The translations under genes and the position numbers were made by a program. The notes under the pieces were generated by a model that ran no database searches, was not told the DNA's origin, and saw only the letters and a program-made list of their open reading frames with translations. From contig MNCI01003473.1 in NCBI GenBank assembly GCA_015680685.1, forward strand, positions 126,432-190,431: a stretch of 64,000 nt of DNA, in the 5' to 3' direction. This DNA is from Gnetum montanum (Eukaryota; Streptophyta; Gnetopsida; Gnetales; Gnetaceae). Positions within the stretch are counted from its first letter, which is position 1; each line of letters begins with the position of its first letter. Below are positions 22,690-33,569 of this stretch, one piece after another.

Positions 22690-23300
22690 TGTCTCTTCTA
22701 GTCTCCTTTCAATTTCACCATCATTGCTTGAGAGTTTGGTTTCACTATTAAGGTGTATGCATTCATCTCTACTTCTTCTTCAAGAATCTTTACACACAAC
22801 ACCATCATAGTGTAGGTCTTCTTACCATTCTTCATAGTTTGTCTAAAGATATTATATGGTGGTGGTAGTGCCCTAAGTAAATAGAACTTTATTGTTTCAT
22901 TTGATACTCTTGCATCTTCACCTTGTAATCTAGCCTGCAATGCTAATACTTTCTAAACAAGGGTAACCATAGGTTCACCTTCTTTCAGATGAAGTGAATT
23001 CAATTGGTTCTGAAGGGATACCTACTTTGATTTATTCTTGAATTCAAACATGTCCTTTGACTTTTTTCACTTTTTACATGTGGAATCCTATTTCTCCATC
23101 AATTGCACAAATGCACTGGATATACTCAATGTAATCAACATCCATGCCATCTTATTGTCATTATTCATGGTGGCAGTTTTGAAAGGGTTCCTTCCAACCC
23201 ATTTCCTTGTAGTAGAAATCTCATCTAAAGTTTCCATATGTGATAATTTAAGCCTTTGAACATGTGAAACTCACCTAATGGGGCATAGGATTTTATTCTT
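22690..23300 (-). pseudogene. Ty1/copia gag fragment (UBN2 type)
   Basis: On the minus strand the frame 22940-22698 reads MQARLQGEDARVSNETIKFY, LLRALPPPYNIFRQTMKNGK, KTYTMMVLCVKILEEEVEMN. This is the UBN2-type gag of plant Copia elements. Upstream in other frames are VSLQNQLNSLHLKEGEP and MNNDNKMAWMLITLSI. No zinc knuckle, protease, integrase or RT of Copia type is found nearby, so it is an isolated fragment. Confidence 0.7.
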
Positions 23301-24361
23301 ATCATGGTTGTTTCTAAAATTTGAATAAACAATTACTTACAATCCTACTTTGATACTATGTGAAGTTTACAAGATCAATGATGAGCAACCCAATAGCCAC
23401 AAACCCAAAGAGGAGAGGACACATATCAAACACCTCAGCTTCAATATTTAAGATACATGAATCATTGTGTCAAATGGAATGACCACTCACAACTGCAACT
23501 AATAGTTACAATTGAGTACTAAAAGTAAATTAACAAACGTTAATCAAATAAGAAAAAATGATATGACATTGTGACAATGTTAGAACATAATATCCACGAT
23601 GTACAATGGTGAAGTAAATAAAGTGTCAATACAAAACATAATGAGGAGTTTGTGCAAAAAGTAAAATCTTTAACATATTTTACCTAAGTCCTTAGGAATT
23701 TCTCAATATTTTGCACCAATGGTACCTTTGTTTATTCATCATTGAATCAATGTTTGAATAAAAGACATGCCATAGCTTCATATGTCAAAGTTTAGCTTAG
23801 TTAATAGCCTAAAAATAAACAATATCTTTCTAATTTTTCATATCATTTAATATAAAAAAATTAAACAATAAATTTAATTTTCTTTGTTGAATAATAAAAT
23901 CTTTTGAGGGGTCAAATATCTCCCTCCCAAATAATAAATTTGATTTTTAAGTTTGTTGAGGCTTACTCTCATCGTCTCATTCATAAAGATTATGCATATA
24001 TTTAGATAAGGTAAGGGTTGATTGCCTTCTCCGATGATTTAACAAAGAAGTTATTGGTTATTTAAGTTTGCTACAATCATTCATTGTTAGCTTGACATCA
24101 CCTATAATATCTTTAATATAGGCAAAATCTCCAACTTATAAAGTTTTTAAAGTAATCCTTTAAAAATTTATGAAAATACAATCCAGCAACTTTAAAGCAC
24201 AAGAGTGCCATGGCATTTATTATGAGTTCATGTGGGTTTTAAACCACATCCCTAGTTCATATAGGTTTTAAACAGCATCTCTAAAAATGACCCAAAATTT
24301 TATGTACAAGAATGCTACTTATGATGACCTTATCATGACTTCACGTAACATGAAAGAGGCT
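23301..24361. other. No gene found
   Basis: AT-rich sequence. A short tandem phrase, GAGTTCATGTGGGTTTTAAA / GTTCATATAGGTTTTAAACA, occurs at 24223-24275. Nothing else recognised. Confidence 0.5.
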
Positions 24362-24634
24362 TTATATCAGAGAAGAGCCCCGGAGCTTAGGAGTTGTGAT
24401 ATTCTTTGCCAAAGAAATTATGACGATAACAACATATAATGCAACATCCTGTTCGTACCTAACAAAGGTCGGTAGAATGTTGATATTCCACGTGACATTA
24501 TTTTCTCGCATTCTTCCATCCCTTCCTACCTTACCGAACGTACCGTGAATGATAGTAACATTTCTCTGTCTCTCCCCAACTCCAACTAGGCCAAACTTCA
24601 TTTCCAGTATTTCTACCGCAAGTTCCAGCAGCAC
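24362..24634 (-). other. Unrecognised minus-strand ORF, 90 codons
   Basis: The frame reads MLLELAVEILEMKFGLVGVG, then NVTIIHGTFGKVGRDGRM and ILPTFVRYEQDVALYVVIVI with a hydrophobic end. Base composition is more GC-rich than the surrounding DNA, closer to the PADRE gene region. I do not recognise it. It may be an exon of a broken gene cut by the gap at 24824, or chance. Confidence 0.25.
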
Positions 24635-24823
24635 ATCACAATACTTTGTAAAAAGCTTTTGTGTTTGGAATCATATAAAACCTCAAAATACCATCCACCA
24701 CTTACTGTTGAGATTCTCTAGATTCTCAGAATGCAGATGGAGAGCTACCAGTCATATTCCATGAAGGAAAGTAGGAATTCCAAAACATTGAAAATAGTGG
24801 GGTCTGATCCATAGCCCAAATAG

Positions 24824-25183
24824 NNNNNNNNNNNNNNNNNNNNNNNNNNNNNNNNNNNNNNNNNNNNNNNNNNNNNNNNNNNNNNNNNNNNNNNNNNNNN
24901 NNNNNNNNNNNNNNNNNNNNNNNNNNNNNNNNNNNNNNNNNNNNNNNNNNNNNNNNNNNNNNNNNNNNNNNNNNNNNNNNNNNNNNNNNNNNNNNNNNNN
25001 NNNNNNNNNNNNNNNNNNNNNNNNNNNNNNNNNNNNNNNNNNNNNNNNNNNNNNNNNNNNNNNNNNNNNNNNNNNNNNNNNNNNNNNNNNNNNNNNNNNN
25101 NNNNNNNNNNNNNNNNNNNNNNNNNNNNNNNNNNNNNNNNNNNNNNNNNNNNNNNNNNNNNNNNNNNNNNNNNNNNNNNNNNN
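24824..25183. other. Assembly gap (360 Ns)
   Basis: Run of N about 540 bp upstream of the PADRE start codon. It may hide distal promoter sequence. Confidence 1.
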
Positions 25184-25533
25184 TATCGTATTCATTTATT
25201 GATTGCTGAACGACGCAGCAGCAGCAGCTGATTTTGTGAGAACATTGAATTGGGGACCTCTTAATGGACAAGAGGGTTGTTGGCTATTTAAGCTGAAAGT
25301 GCTATCTGAACGATCCTTCCTTTGAAAAAACTGCACTGGAACCACCAAAATTTGCGTCTGAACCTGGGGATTTCCCATTTCTGGCTACCATGTTTTAAGG
25401 AAGAGGGATTAATGGATTGGCTGGGTTGGGTTGGGTTCTTCTTCTTCTTCTTCTTCTGTGTAGCCCACAGAGCCGAGATTGAGGACTAGTATACTACTAC
25501 GCATGTGAAACTGCAGGTGGGACTGTACTGGAA

Positions 25534-25727
25534 CTATATATAACAGGGAGATTAATTGTTCTTGGATTTAGCTCTGCCTTGGATTGAACTGGCCTGGTTT
25601 CAAGCAGCTGCCTGAGTCTTTTTATTTTTATTTTTATGGGTGATGAGATTTTGAGTTTTTCTGACCCCTCTTCTCCCCCCACCCCCACCCCCAACCAAAA
25701 AAATAAAAAAAATAGGATAGGAAAAAG
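25534..25727 (+). promoter_or_regulatory. Core promoter and 5' UTR of the PADRE gene
   Basis: ACTATATATAACAG (25534-25547) is a TATA box about 190 bp upstream of the ATG, giving a predicted start near 25570 and a 5' UTR of about 160 nt. The leader holds a C-rich run (25675-25694) then an A-rich run just before the ATG. Further upstream a TTC repeat (25438-25457) is a typical plant pyrimidine patch. Assignment by position only. Confidence 0.5.
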
Positions 25728-26828
25728 ATGGGAAACTGTCAAGCATCAGATGCAGCGTGTGTGCTGCTAGAACTGCCTGCAGGGAAGACGCAGAAGATGT
25801 ATTGGCAGGCTTCTGCACGTGAGATCATGGTGGCAAATCCAGGTCACTATGTTGCCCATGTCTTTTTTTCTGCAACTGCTGCTGCTGCTTCTGCCACAAC
25901 ACAGGAGGAAGAAAGCCAAAGCCAAATCCAGGGACAGAGACTTCTTCGCAAGCATGTGAAGCTGCTTAGGCCTGATGATCTTCTCAAGATTGGCAACACT
26001 TATCGCCTCGTCAGTTTTGAGGGTATGGGTTTTTTCCCCACACCATTCTTGTATTCTTTCTTCTTTTTCTTTTGTTTTTTTTAATGGGTTCTCTTTTTTA
26101 TGTATTTGTCTTTTTGAACCGGACTTTGTTTTTTGTTGGTTTTGTTTTCCTTGAACTTCCCCCTACTGCTTGCAAGAGTTTTGCAGCACAGTTTCTGCAA
26201 AGGATGCTAAGATTTTTTTGGGTTTCGTTCCTGGCAGACGTTCTGAAGGAATTTTCTGGAAAGGACTGCTCCAAGCTGAACAGGTTGATAGCAATGCAGA
26301 CGCAAAAAAAGCAGACAAAGCCCAGCAGAACCAAACCCTCACCTCCAGAAATGCTTTCCCTGCATAGTGCAGAGGTAATATCTATTCTCTTTGTTCCATT
26401 GTTGCCCTTTTCTTATTGATAGCTATGTTTTTTTATCCTTTTGTTATTGGTTGGATTGGTGGCTATTTTTGCATTGCTCAAGATTAGGTGTAATAGTTAA
26501 GTGCAGTGCTATTTCAAGAGGGTTTTGTCTGCCAAAGACAGATTCCATGTCAAATTCTCTTTTTATGTTGGGTTTGTGACTCTTTCACCAAACTGTGACT
26601 ACTGCAACAACTGATGTTCGTCTCTTTTTTGATTGTATGCATGCATGTACTGTTTGGTCTATTTTAAAAAAAAACAAATAGACGACCAAAATGCCAGTGA
26701 TAAAGCAACCTCCGACAATGTTGTTGTTTGGTGGAAATAATGCCAAAGCACTAGTGAGGAGACAACACCAGTGGAGGCCTGCACTGCAGAGCATATCTGA
26801 GACAGGCCATGAATCTTTCTACACGTGA
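25728..26828 (+). CDS. PADRE / DUF4228 domain protein, three exons
   Basis: Exons 25728-26022, 26238-26374 and 26682-26828 give 192 residues, normal for this family, and every join is GT-AG. The start MGNCQASDAACVLLELPAGK has Gly2 and Cys4, the pattern for N-myristoylation and palmitoylation, so membrane attachment is likely. PADRE core: KMYWQASAREIMVANPGHYV, then LLRKHVKLLRPDDLLKIGNT and YRLVSFE. The exon 1/2 join restores the SFEDVLKEFSGKDCSKLN motif. Exon 3 supplies the conserved tail HQWRPALQSISETG. Introns are 215 and 307 bp. PADRE proteins are plant-specific and often respond to pathogens and abiotic stress; biochemical role unknown. No stop or frameshift, so it is probably functional. 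The intron 2 acceptor (AAACAAATAG) is A-rich and is the least certain point, but the in-frame conserved tail supports it. Confidence 0.9.
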
Positions 26829-27279
26829 AATAATGTCAAACCCATTTCCAAATGAAATCCCTGTAGATTTTTGTTTTTCTTTTTCAATGCACTGAAACAA
26901 ACCCTACAGTGGCAGCAGCACGATGCATTCTTGTTCAGATAAGATTTACATGCATAATTGACGCTACAACCACTGGCCCTGGTAGCGGCATCAGATTGTG
27001 AAATTGTATGGCTACACAAGATCTGGATATAAATTGTACATGCATATTTTTGTTCATTTGACCATTTTGTTTGTTTCTTCTTTTCTCCGAACCTTAATGG
27101 CATATTATCCAATCGACTTTTGAAAATGCTCATATGCGCTAAAAATATTTCTATGTTGAAATCATTTAGTTAGCCAATTGCAAATAACAAAAATAGGATA
27201 GGAGTTCTGAGGGATGCCTGAAGTGCAGTGTTATTTGGAATCTTCCGTGGATTGGGTAATTTTTTTCACTTTTGGTATA
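26829..27279 (+). other. 3' flank of the PADRE gene
   Basis: Likely 3' UTR and downstream DNA. No canonical AATAAA stands close to the stop. No other coding signal was found. Confidence 0.4.
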
Positions 27280-29368
27280 CCGACGGTGTGACGTCATCCG
27301 AAAGTTTTTCAAGGAAGAGCACACGAATCGTAACAATTTGAATAATTCGGCGGAGAGACATAATTTGTGTAAAGTTGATTACGATCTTTGATTGAGCTTT
27401 AAGATCTCAAATGTACTTCCGATTGTCCACATATTTTAGGGGTTAAAATAAATTTTCATAAATGTTGTAAATGTTGATTATGGAAGTTTTCAAGACCATT
27501 GAAGGGGAAGCGTATAGTTACAATGCATGGAACTTGAAAGCATTTACTATATATGTATAGGTTCAACATGAAGGTGCCTGAGGTGTATGTGGTAATTGTT
27601 GCGATCGAAAATGTCGGTGCTGGAACACCAAGAGGTTGTTGTGCGAACAATTTAATCTCGGATCTGTGCGAGGGTTGTGCAGGGTGCCTGAATGGTCTCA
27701 TTGATCAGATAGGGACCTAATCGGTGTATTTTAACCTTTCGTAAATGCTTGTTTTAAAAGTGAGGCATGTGAAGTAAATCGACATCAATAAATGTAAAGC
27801 TGTGAAAATAGTGCAAAACAATGATGATAGTAAGTAAGTAGCAAAACAGACTTGGGGTGAGAAAGTGCACTGCCCCAAGGTTGCGGGTTTGATTTTTTAC
27901 TTTGTTGAAAGGTGTACAACAGAACACACAACACGGAAGAGGATAGTTTACACAGAGTAGTATGGTCGTAGATCTTTGAATTGTAAAGCCAAACAGAATG
28001 CTAAAAATTGCCAACTATGCTTTTCGAAAGTCAACTTAAAAGCCAATCACCATTCTAGCCAATCTTTCGAGCGTTGTTTGCTGGGGTATTTATAGAGTTA
28101 GGAGTAAGAGAAAAACGTGGTTTGGATGCCACGTGTTCTGGGCCCCACAAGGTGCAAACATGGTTGTACTATGCAGGTGTGCGATGCTAGAGGTTAGCTT
28201 TGTTACGCTGTGACCATACTGTTGAAACTGCATGTGCCAAAATCCAGTGTGTCAACAATGTAAGCAAAATGGAGCCTATGCTTCAAGACTACGTCTTCCC
28301 TACTTTTGCAAGCAGGGTCAAGCATAGGAACAATTTTTGGGAATTGACCAGGGGTATGCAAAATGAAGCAAACTTGCTAATTTTGTCCGCCAAAGATATA
28401 TCAGGACGAGAATAATCATTGCCAACAAGTTATAGAGCTAACCGAAGATGTCTTGATGCCTCCATGCCAGTGTTGCACTACCCACGCTGTTCAGCACATT
28501 GGCGTAGTGTAAGTAACTGCTCGCTACGCTGTGCTACGTTACGTAGCGTAGCATAGCGTAGCCATTGGTTTTGACAGAAAACTTGCATAGGAGTTGAGAG
28601 CATTTGTGTGAGCATTGGTCAGGCAAACAATTACGACTTTTATCCTCCATGCTGGAAAGCCTTCGGATTTGCTAAATTCATCTTTGGAACATTTCTGTCG
28701 TTTTTGCATCGTTGCTACGTCATGCTATGCTAGCGTAGCAGCCAGTGTATCATGCTTCCTTGTTCAATCTGCCATTTTCTGCCAAGAAACCTTGCTTGAG
28801 GCCTGAGGGTTAAGTGGGACAACCAGTTTTGGACGTCGAAGCATTGCCAAGTGCAATCTTCTTGTTGGAGTCACTTGGCAAAGGGGGGCCTTTGTGCGCT
28901 TTGTCCCTGTTACGCTATGCTACGCTGCATAGCGTAACACCTTGTGTTGGTGGAGCAAATTTGTTTGATCGTTGCAACATGGACAAATGCTTTGGAAGAC
29001 CAACTTGTCATCAACTTACATATTGGATGCTTGATTGATCTCTTCGAGGCTTGCTATGCTACGCAACGTAGCAGATTTCTATGCTAGAAAACTTGTTGAA
29101 CTGTTTTGCTGATCCCAAACACTTTCGACAACTCCTAGCATGGTCCTTGGGTAGACTGCCAGCAAGGTCAATTGTCTGGTTGGGCAGGCTAGAGAGTTTA
29201 GCAAGCCTGTCAGTCTTGGAGATAGAAAACTTGCCGAACTGTATAGTCTATATCCTTGGTGCTTATACCGTTATGTCAGCCCATCATGATGTTGCACTTG
29301 TGAAAATCCTTGCCCAAATTTCAAGACGCTATTGAAGCATGAGGGTCCTGAAATTTTATGGTGTTTCA
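27280..29368 (-). mobile_element. 3' LTR of element D (left edge uncertain)
   Basis: On the minus strand the LTR begins TGAAACACCATAAAAT at 29368, directly after purine-rich AAAGAGGGGCTAG. A reversed TATA box, GTATTTATAGAG at 28087, suggests the U3/R boundary near 28060. The sequence loses the D-type character near 27280, but no terminal CA or target duplication could be matched. Frames on either strand here carry no known domain. Confidence 0.55.
28508..29240. repeat. Array of about 190-bp units, each with a CG palindrome (LTR of D)
   Basis: Four units carry inverted repeats: 28522-28561 (CTACGCTGTGCTACGT ... ACGTAGCGTAGC), 28713-28740 (TGCTACG ... CGTAGCA), 28909-28938 (GTTACGCTATGC, 6-nt loop, GCATAGCGTAAC: perfect 12-bp arms) and 29057-29073 (TGCTACG CAA CGTAGCA). 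Centres are about 190, 195 and 140 bp apart. A second shared word, AGAAAACTTGC(C/T)GAACTG, recurs at about 28577, 29081 and 29225. Confidence 0.7.
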
Positions 29369-29436
29369 CTAGCCCCTCTTTGTCGATGTCTGGAGGTTAT
29401 GCTCGAGAGACGTCGACAAAGAATATGAAACACCAT
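29358..29436. repeat. Inverted repeat spanning the LTR / polypurine-tract junction of D
   Basis: ATGGTGTTTCA ... TCTTTGTCGATGTCT on the left pairs with AGACGTCGACAAAGA ... TGAAACACCAT on the right around a 16-nt loop, with one mismatch and a 5-nt bulge. The left arm is the LTR tip plus the polypurine tract; the right arm is a reversed copy of the LTR tip. Confidence 0.75.
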
Positions 29437-30750
29437 GAAGGATAAGATGCCAACATCGTTCTCCAGTGGTCGCTCAGATGTCGCTTTGCTGTGCTTAGGA
29501 GTATTAGGGTAGTCGTGTAGGGAAAGGGGGAAAGGATGGATTTGAGGGGACAAGTTCAGGAAAGGGAAAGATGTAACATAGTGCGGTCCCTCGTCGGAGT
29601 GCTTGTGAGGGAGTCGGTACGCATGGGCATCTTTCTTTTGCTGGCTTCTGACCTCTCGTCGGAATGCTTAGAGATGGTTGTTGTGAAACAACTGATGTGC
29701 CATTTGTTTTGGGCACACCTTTTTTTTTGAGCTCTTTTGCTCTTTTACGCTTTTCTTCTGCTGTTTAACCACGGTCACTTGCAAATAACCTTATTGTTGC
29801 AGGACAGGTGTTTCCTCCCTAAGATGAGTTGTGTTACATCCATGTGGGGCTTTGACCTGCCTACAAGTGCTTCCCATGTGACGAGTTGCGTTATGCACGT
29901 CATGGACTTTGTGGTTGAGCATGTGGGAGGGCTTTATATGCATCGGGAAAGCTTGTAAAAGAGATGTGAAACAGGAAACTACGGGTGTAAGAAACGAGGT
30001 GAAGAAGGTTAAGAAGGAGGGTGGGATGTGCACTCCCAAGTAGCCAAGCTAGTCAGAACGGTCACCTCGAAATGATGTAGTGTCCTATCCTCCTGGTGAA
30101 ACACATATATGACTGACGCCATCTCGGCCTGTATCCTGCAAACACAACAGAAAATCGACTAGAAAAACGTAATCATGAAATGATGTGAGGGTAGAATCCC
30201 ACTTGCTTTAAACACTGCTAAAGTAGGGAGCATTGTTGCTAAAGCATGTGACGTCCAAACCAGGAAGGCCAATAGTGGTTCTGGTAGTGGTAGACTGAAG
30301 GGGTTGGCACCAAGGAGGCTAGGAGTTGCGACGATGCGAGTGCTCAGGAGTCCCCGCCTAGGGCAAACATCATGTAGTTCAACTGTAAGCTAAGAAACCT
30401 AGCAGCTGAATGTCTTTTGAGCTTGGATGATGGTGGGGGTTGGAGGGTAGCAACTTTGTGGTTGTGCCACAATATTACTGGGACTCCAGCAGCAGGCGTT
30501 GACAACAGGAGCTATCGCCAAGGCGATGGGCTATGGTAGCGGTATCTCCGGAAGGTCAGCAAGATGTCAGACGACATCTCCAGAGGATCAGCAAGATGCC
30601 AAGGGCAATGGCATTGCATATGTTCCAAAGGATGTTTTCTTATCATCGTGAGTTGCATTCTGGAATTGCAACGTCCCACCCCGTGTTGGCACTATGCACG
30701 CTTGCTTGTTTGTGGGATTGTGGATGTGGGCTGAGAATGTTGTGCCACTA
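29437..30750 (-). other. 3' internal noncoding region of element D
   Basis: Between the polypurine tract and the minisatellite. Frames on the plus strand (for example 29737-29958 and 30533-30751) show no known domain. 30540-30600 has a short duplication (TCTCC-GGA-GGTCAGCAAGATG). Confidence 0.5.
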
Positions 30751-30752
30751 AC

Positions 30753-31030
30753 CTAGTTTAAGGTCTTGGTAGACCATTAGATGTACTGGTTTAAGGTCCC
30801 AGCAGACCGTGATGTGCTAGTTTAAGTTCCTAGCAGACCATTGTGCTAGTTTAAGGTCCTAGTAGACCGCTATGCTAGTTTATCGTCGTAGCGGATGGTG
30901 GATGGGCCAGTTTAAGGTCGTAGTGGACCGTCTGTGTTAGGTTTTCTGTCATAGCAGGCGTCCTTTGCCAATTTTACGTCATAGCGGACGGTCTGTACCA
31001 GTTTATAGTCATAGCGGACTATCTTTGCTT
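30753..31030. repeat. Minisatellite, unit about 30 bp, downstream of D integrase
   Basis: Eight imperfect units of CTAGTTTAAGGTC-TAG-GGACCG, for example at 30753, 30790, 30820, 30848, 30877, 30910, 30960 and 30999. They sit just after the integrase stop on the minus strand, the 3' UTR position where Ogre/Tat-type elements are known to carry variable tandem repeats. Confidence 0.75.
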
Positions 31031-31044
31031 ACCTTACTTTTGCA

Positions 31045-32049
31045 TCAAACGTAGTATGGCTTGAGGAATAAGTGGTTCACGGGATTTGCAAACTCTTTGC
31101 CATCCATGTCTACCAGTTTGAAGGCTCTATTCTCATAGGCTTTCGTGACTATGAATGGACCTTCCCAGTTTGCTGAGAACTTGTTTACATTCTCACAAAC
31201 AACTTTGAGAACTAGGTCCCCCTTTTTGATTGGTTGTCGATGTAGATTGGAATGATGCTTTTGCCATTGCTTGTCTTGGTACTGTTCGATACAACCAAGT
31301 GTTTGAGCACATTCCTCCTCTATAGAGTCGAGGTCAATGATCCTTGACTCGTTGTTCTGGGTCTTGTTCATGACCCTTGAAAGGATCATCTGAAGTGACG
31401 GTATCTGCAATTCAAGAGGTAACATTGCTTCAGATCTGTAGACTAGGCTATAAGGAGTCTTACTTGTGGCCGTTCTGCACGTCGTATGGTAAGCCCACAG
31501 CACGTAGAGGATTTGCTCGTGCCATCGCCTCTTACTATTGCTAAGCATCCTTTTAAGCAAGTTGGTGATGGCCTTGTTTGTTGCCTTCGCCTGATCGTTT
31601 GCCTGCGGGTAGTATGGCGATGAAAAAGATTGCTTGATGCCAAGGTTGCTACAACAAGTTTTGGTTCCCGTGCTACTAAATTGTGGCTTGTTGTTTGTTA
31701 GAATAGTCATGGGAAGATCAAACCTTGTTACTATGTTGTCCAAGATAAAGTGGCAAACCTGTTGAGATGTAGTTTTCCTAAGGGGGATAGCCTCTGTCCA
31801 CTTTGTGAAGTACTTGGTGGCGGTGATGATGAAGCTATGTTCTGCAGAAGACTTAGGTGTGATGGGTCCTATGATATCTAGCCCCCATCGTTGGAATGAC
31901 CATGTAATTTGTGTAGGATGCAACTCAGTAGGTGAAACATATATAAGATTTGCATGACGTTGGCATGTATCACACGTCCTAACTTTGGCAAGGCAATCTC
32001 GTTCCATGTAAGACCAGTAATATCCTAGGCATATGATTTTTGCTGCCAT
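31045..32049 (-). pseudogene. Integrase of element D (open frame, catalytic residues lost)
   Basis: This is the longest clean frame in the window (334 codons). Zinc-binding tail: CDTCQRHANL. Core: WGLDIIGPITPKSSAEHSFI has the first Asp. The second site reads LTNNKPQF, where SDNGxQF is expected (Asp to Asn). The third reads PQANDQAKATNKAI, with Lys replacing the catalytic Glu of GQAEATNK. Both changes are G to A. The C-terminal part KKGDLVLKVVCENVN, WEGPFIVTKAYENRAFKLVD is complete. It would join cDNA into the host genome, but this copy should be inactive despite the open frame. The zinc-finger HH part lies upstream in broken sequence. Confidence 0.85.
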
Positions 32050-32189
32050 AGCCCTGGGAGCTATGTGTCCTTCACATAGTCCTTCATGGACTTCATTAAC
32101 GATTTTCTATGCTTCTTCCCCACTAACGCAAGTCAGCAATATCCCATCAAAGGAGAATTTGCATAAGGTATTACCTCCTATAAGGACAT

Positions 32190-32766
32190 ACTGCTAGGCT
32201 CGCTTTCGGATCGCATCTTTTTGAGTGGATGTCAAGCCGTGTGGGGGTTCACCATGTTGAAGGTAGGCTTTAACATTAGCGTACCACTCTTGGGCATCGG
32301 TAGCACTTACAGAGGCAACGTGTACCGCTTGAGTGATAGGGTCTGTGCACTCCGTTATCAAAGCAGGTAAAGTTGGGAACAAATGTGGCGGCACATTTAA
32401 CGCTAGTGTGGCTAAGGAATCTGCTATAGTGTTCTCGTTGCATGGCACATGTTAGATTTCTATTGTTGTAAACTGTTTCAGCAAACTCTTGGCCAAGTTA
32501 CAATAAGGCTGTAAATGTGAAGCTTTACAGGCATAGATTTCGGTAATATGGTTGACGACGAGTTGGGAATCGCCTTGGACTGTCAAATGTTGGATCTTTA
32601 ATTCCTGGGCTGCTAAAAAGCCCATAAGGAGTCCTTCATACTCAGCTACGTTGTTTGTACAAAGGAACGTAAAATGGTAATCAAAAGGTCGAATGTCCCT
32701 TGAGGGGAATGTAATGACGGTAGCAGCACTACCACCTCGTGTGGTTGAGGCGCCATTGAAATGCAA
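32190..32766 (-). pseudogene. Archaeal-type RNase H (aRNH) of element D, standard Tat position
   Basis: MHFNGASTTRGGSAATVI, TNNVAEYEGLLMGFLAAQEL, QGDSQLVVNHITE, then after a stop (32449) CNENTIADSLATLAL. The order D-E-D-D is recognisable, but the first Asp is Asn (FNGA for FDGA). It lies between the gypsy RNase H and integrase, as is usual in Tat elements and unlike element G. The tail DAQEWYANVKAYLQHGEPPH is the tether to integrase. Confidence 0.85.
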
Positions 32767-32841
32767 AGTAGCTTCAAAGTGTAATGGTACAAGGTTGATG
32801 CTGTTAACATGTTCGTCGGGGAATTTCGGCTCTATGGTTAC

Positions 32842-33564
32842 CTAATCATCGACAGGTGAGGTTGTGAGCTGCGTAGCTATCGCTTGTCCTTTTGTTGACG
32901 ATTGCGCTACATAGTGTAAATCGAATTCTGCCATTATAGCTTTCCATTGGGCAATCCTGCTACTTTCGTATAAATTGTTCGTGATAGCCCGAAGTACGTT
33001 GCTCTTGCATATAATGTTAACTTTGCTACGGAACAGGTAATATCTCCACTTTTTTAGCGCAAATACTAGGGCGAGATAATTTCTTTCTACTTCGTTGTAC
33101 TTCGCCTCATAAGCTATCAGTATATGGCTTAAGTAATAAATTGGGATTTCAAAGTCGTCATCTCTCTTTTGACACAACAATGCTATGATAGATGTGTCTA
33201 AAGTGGCAAGGTAGATGTAGAAAGACTTATCCCTCTTTGGTGGGTAAATAGTTGGGAGGTGCAAAAGCTCTTTCTTTAAGTCATCGAAGGCTTGTTGACA
33301 CTGTGCTGCCCACTCGAAGTTGACCCCCTTCTTTAGCAAGTGTTGCATGGGGTGTAACTTGTTGGTCAACTTTGCTACAAACCTTCTGATAAACTGTATT
33401 CTACCTTGCAACCCACGCAATTCCTTAAGGTTGGTAGGGGGTGCTAGGTTAACGATGGCCTTAACTTTGTTTGGGTCCACTCGTATTCTAGCTTTTGATA
33501 CTACAAACCTTAGCATGCATCTGATTTTAACTCTGAAAACACATTTCTTTGGATTGAGACGCAA
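32842..33564 (-). pseudogene. RT thumb/connection and gypsy RNase H of element D
   Basis: Open frame of 240 codons. RLNPKKCVFRV and LRGLQGRIQFIRRFVAKLTN are the thumb and connection. RNase H: SFYIYLATLDTSIIALLCQK, PIYYLSHILIAYEAKYNEVE, YLALVFALKKWRYYLF. The first catalytic position is not Asp (LATLDTS), as in many Tat-type gRNH domains. AEFDLHYVAQSSTKGQAIA closes the domain. Confidence 0.8.
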
Positions 33565-33569
33565 GTCAT

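Noticed and set aside
24726-25271. Minus-strand frames of 147 and 181 codons near 25 kb
   Set aside because: Mostly N from the gap at 24824-25183; the ends have no known motif.
28505-28940. Possible CRISPR-like array or bacterial repeat because of regularly spaced palindromes
   Set aside because: Units are about 190 bp, degenerate and inside a plant LTR; no cas-like genes, no short conserved repeat with unique spacers.
29737-30751. Several plus-strand ORFs of 70-80 codons in the 3' region of D
   Set aside because: No conserved motif, splice pattern or repeat support; frames of this length are expected by chance.
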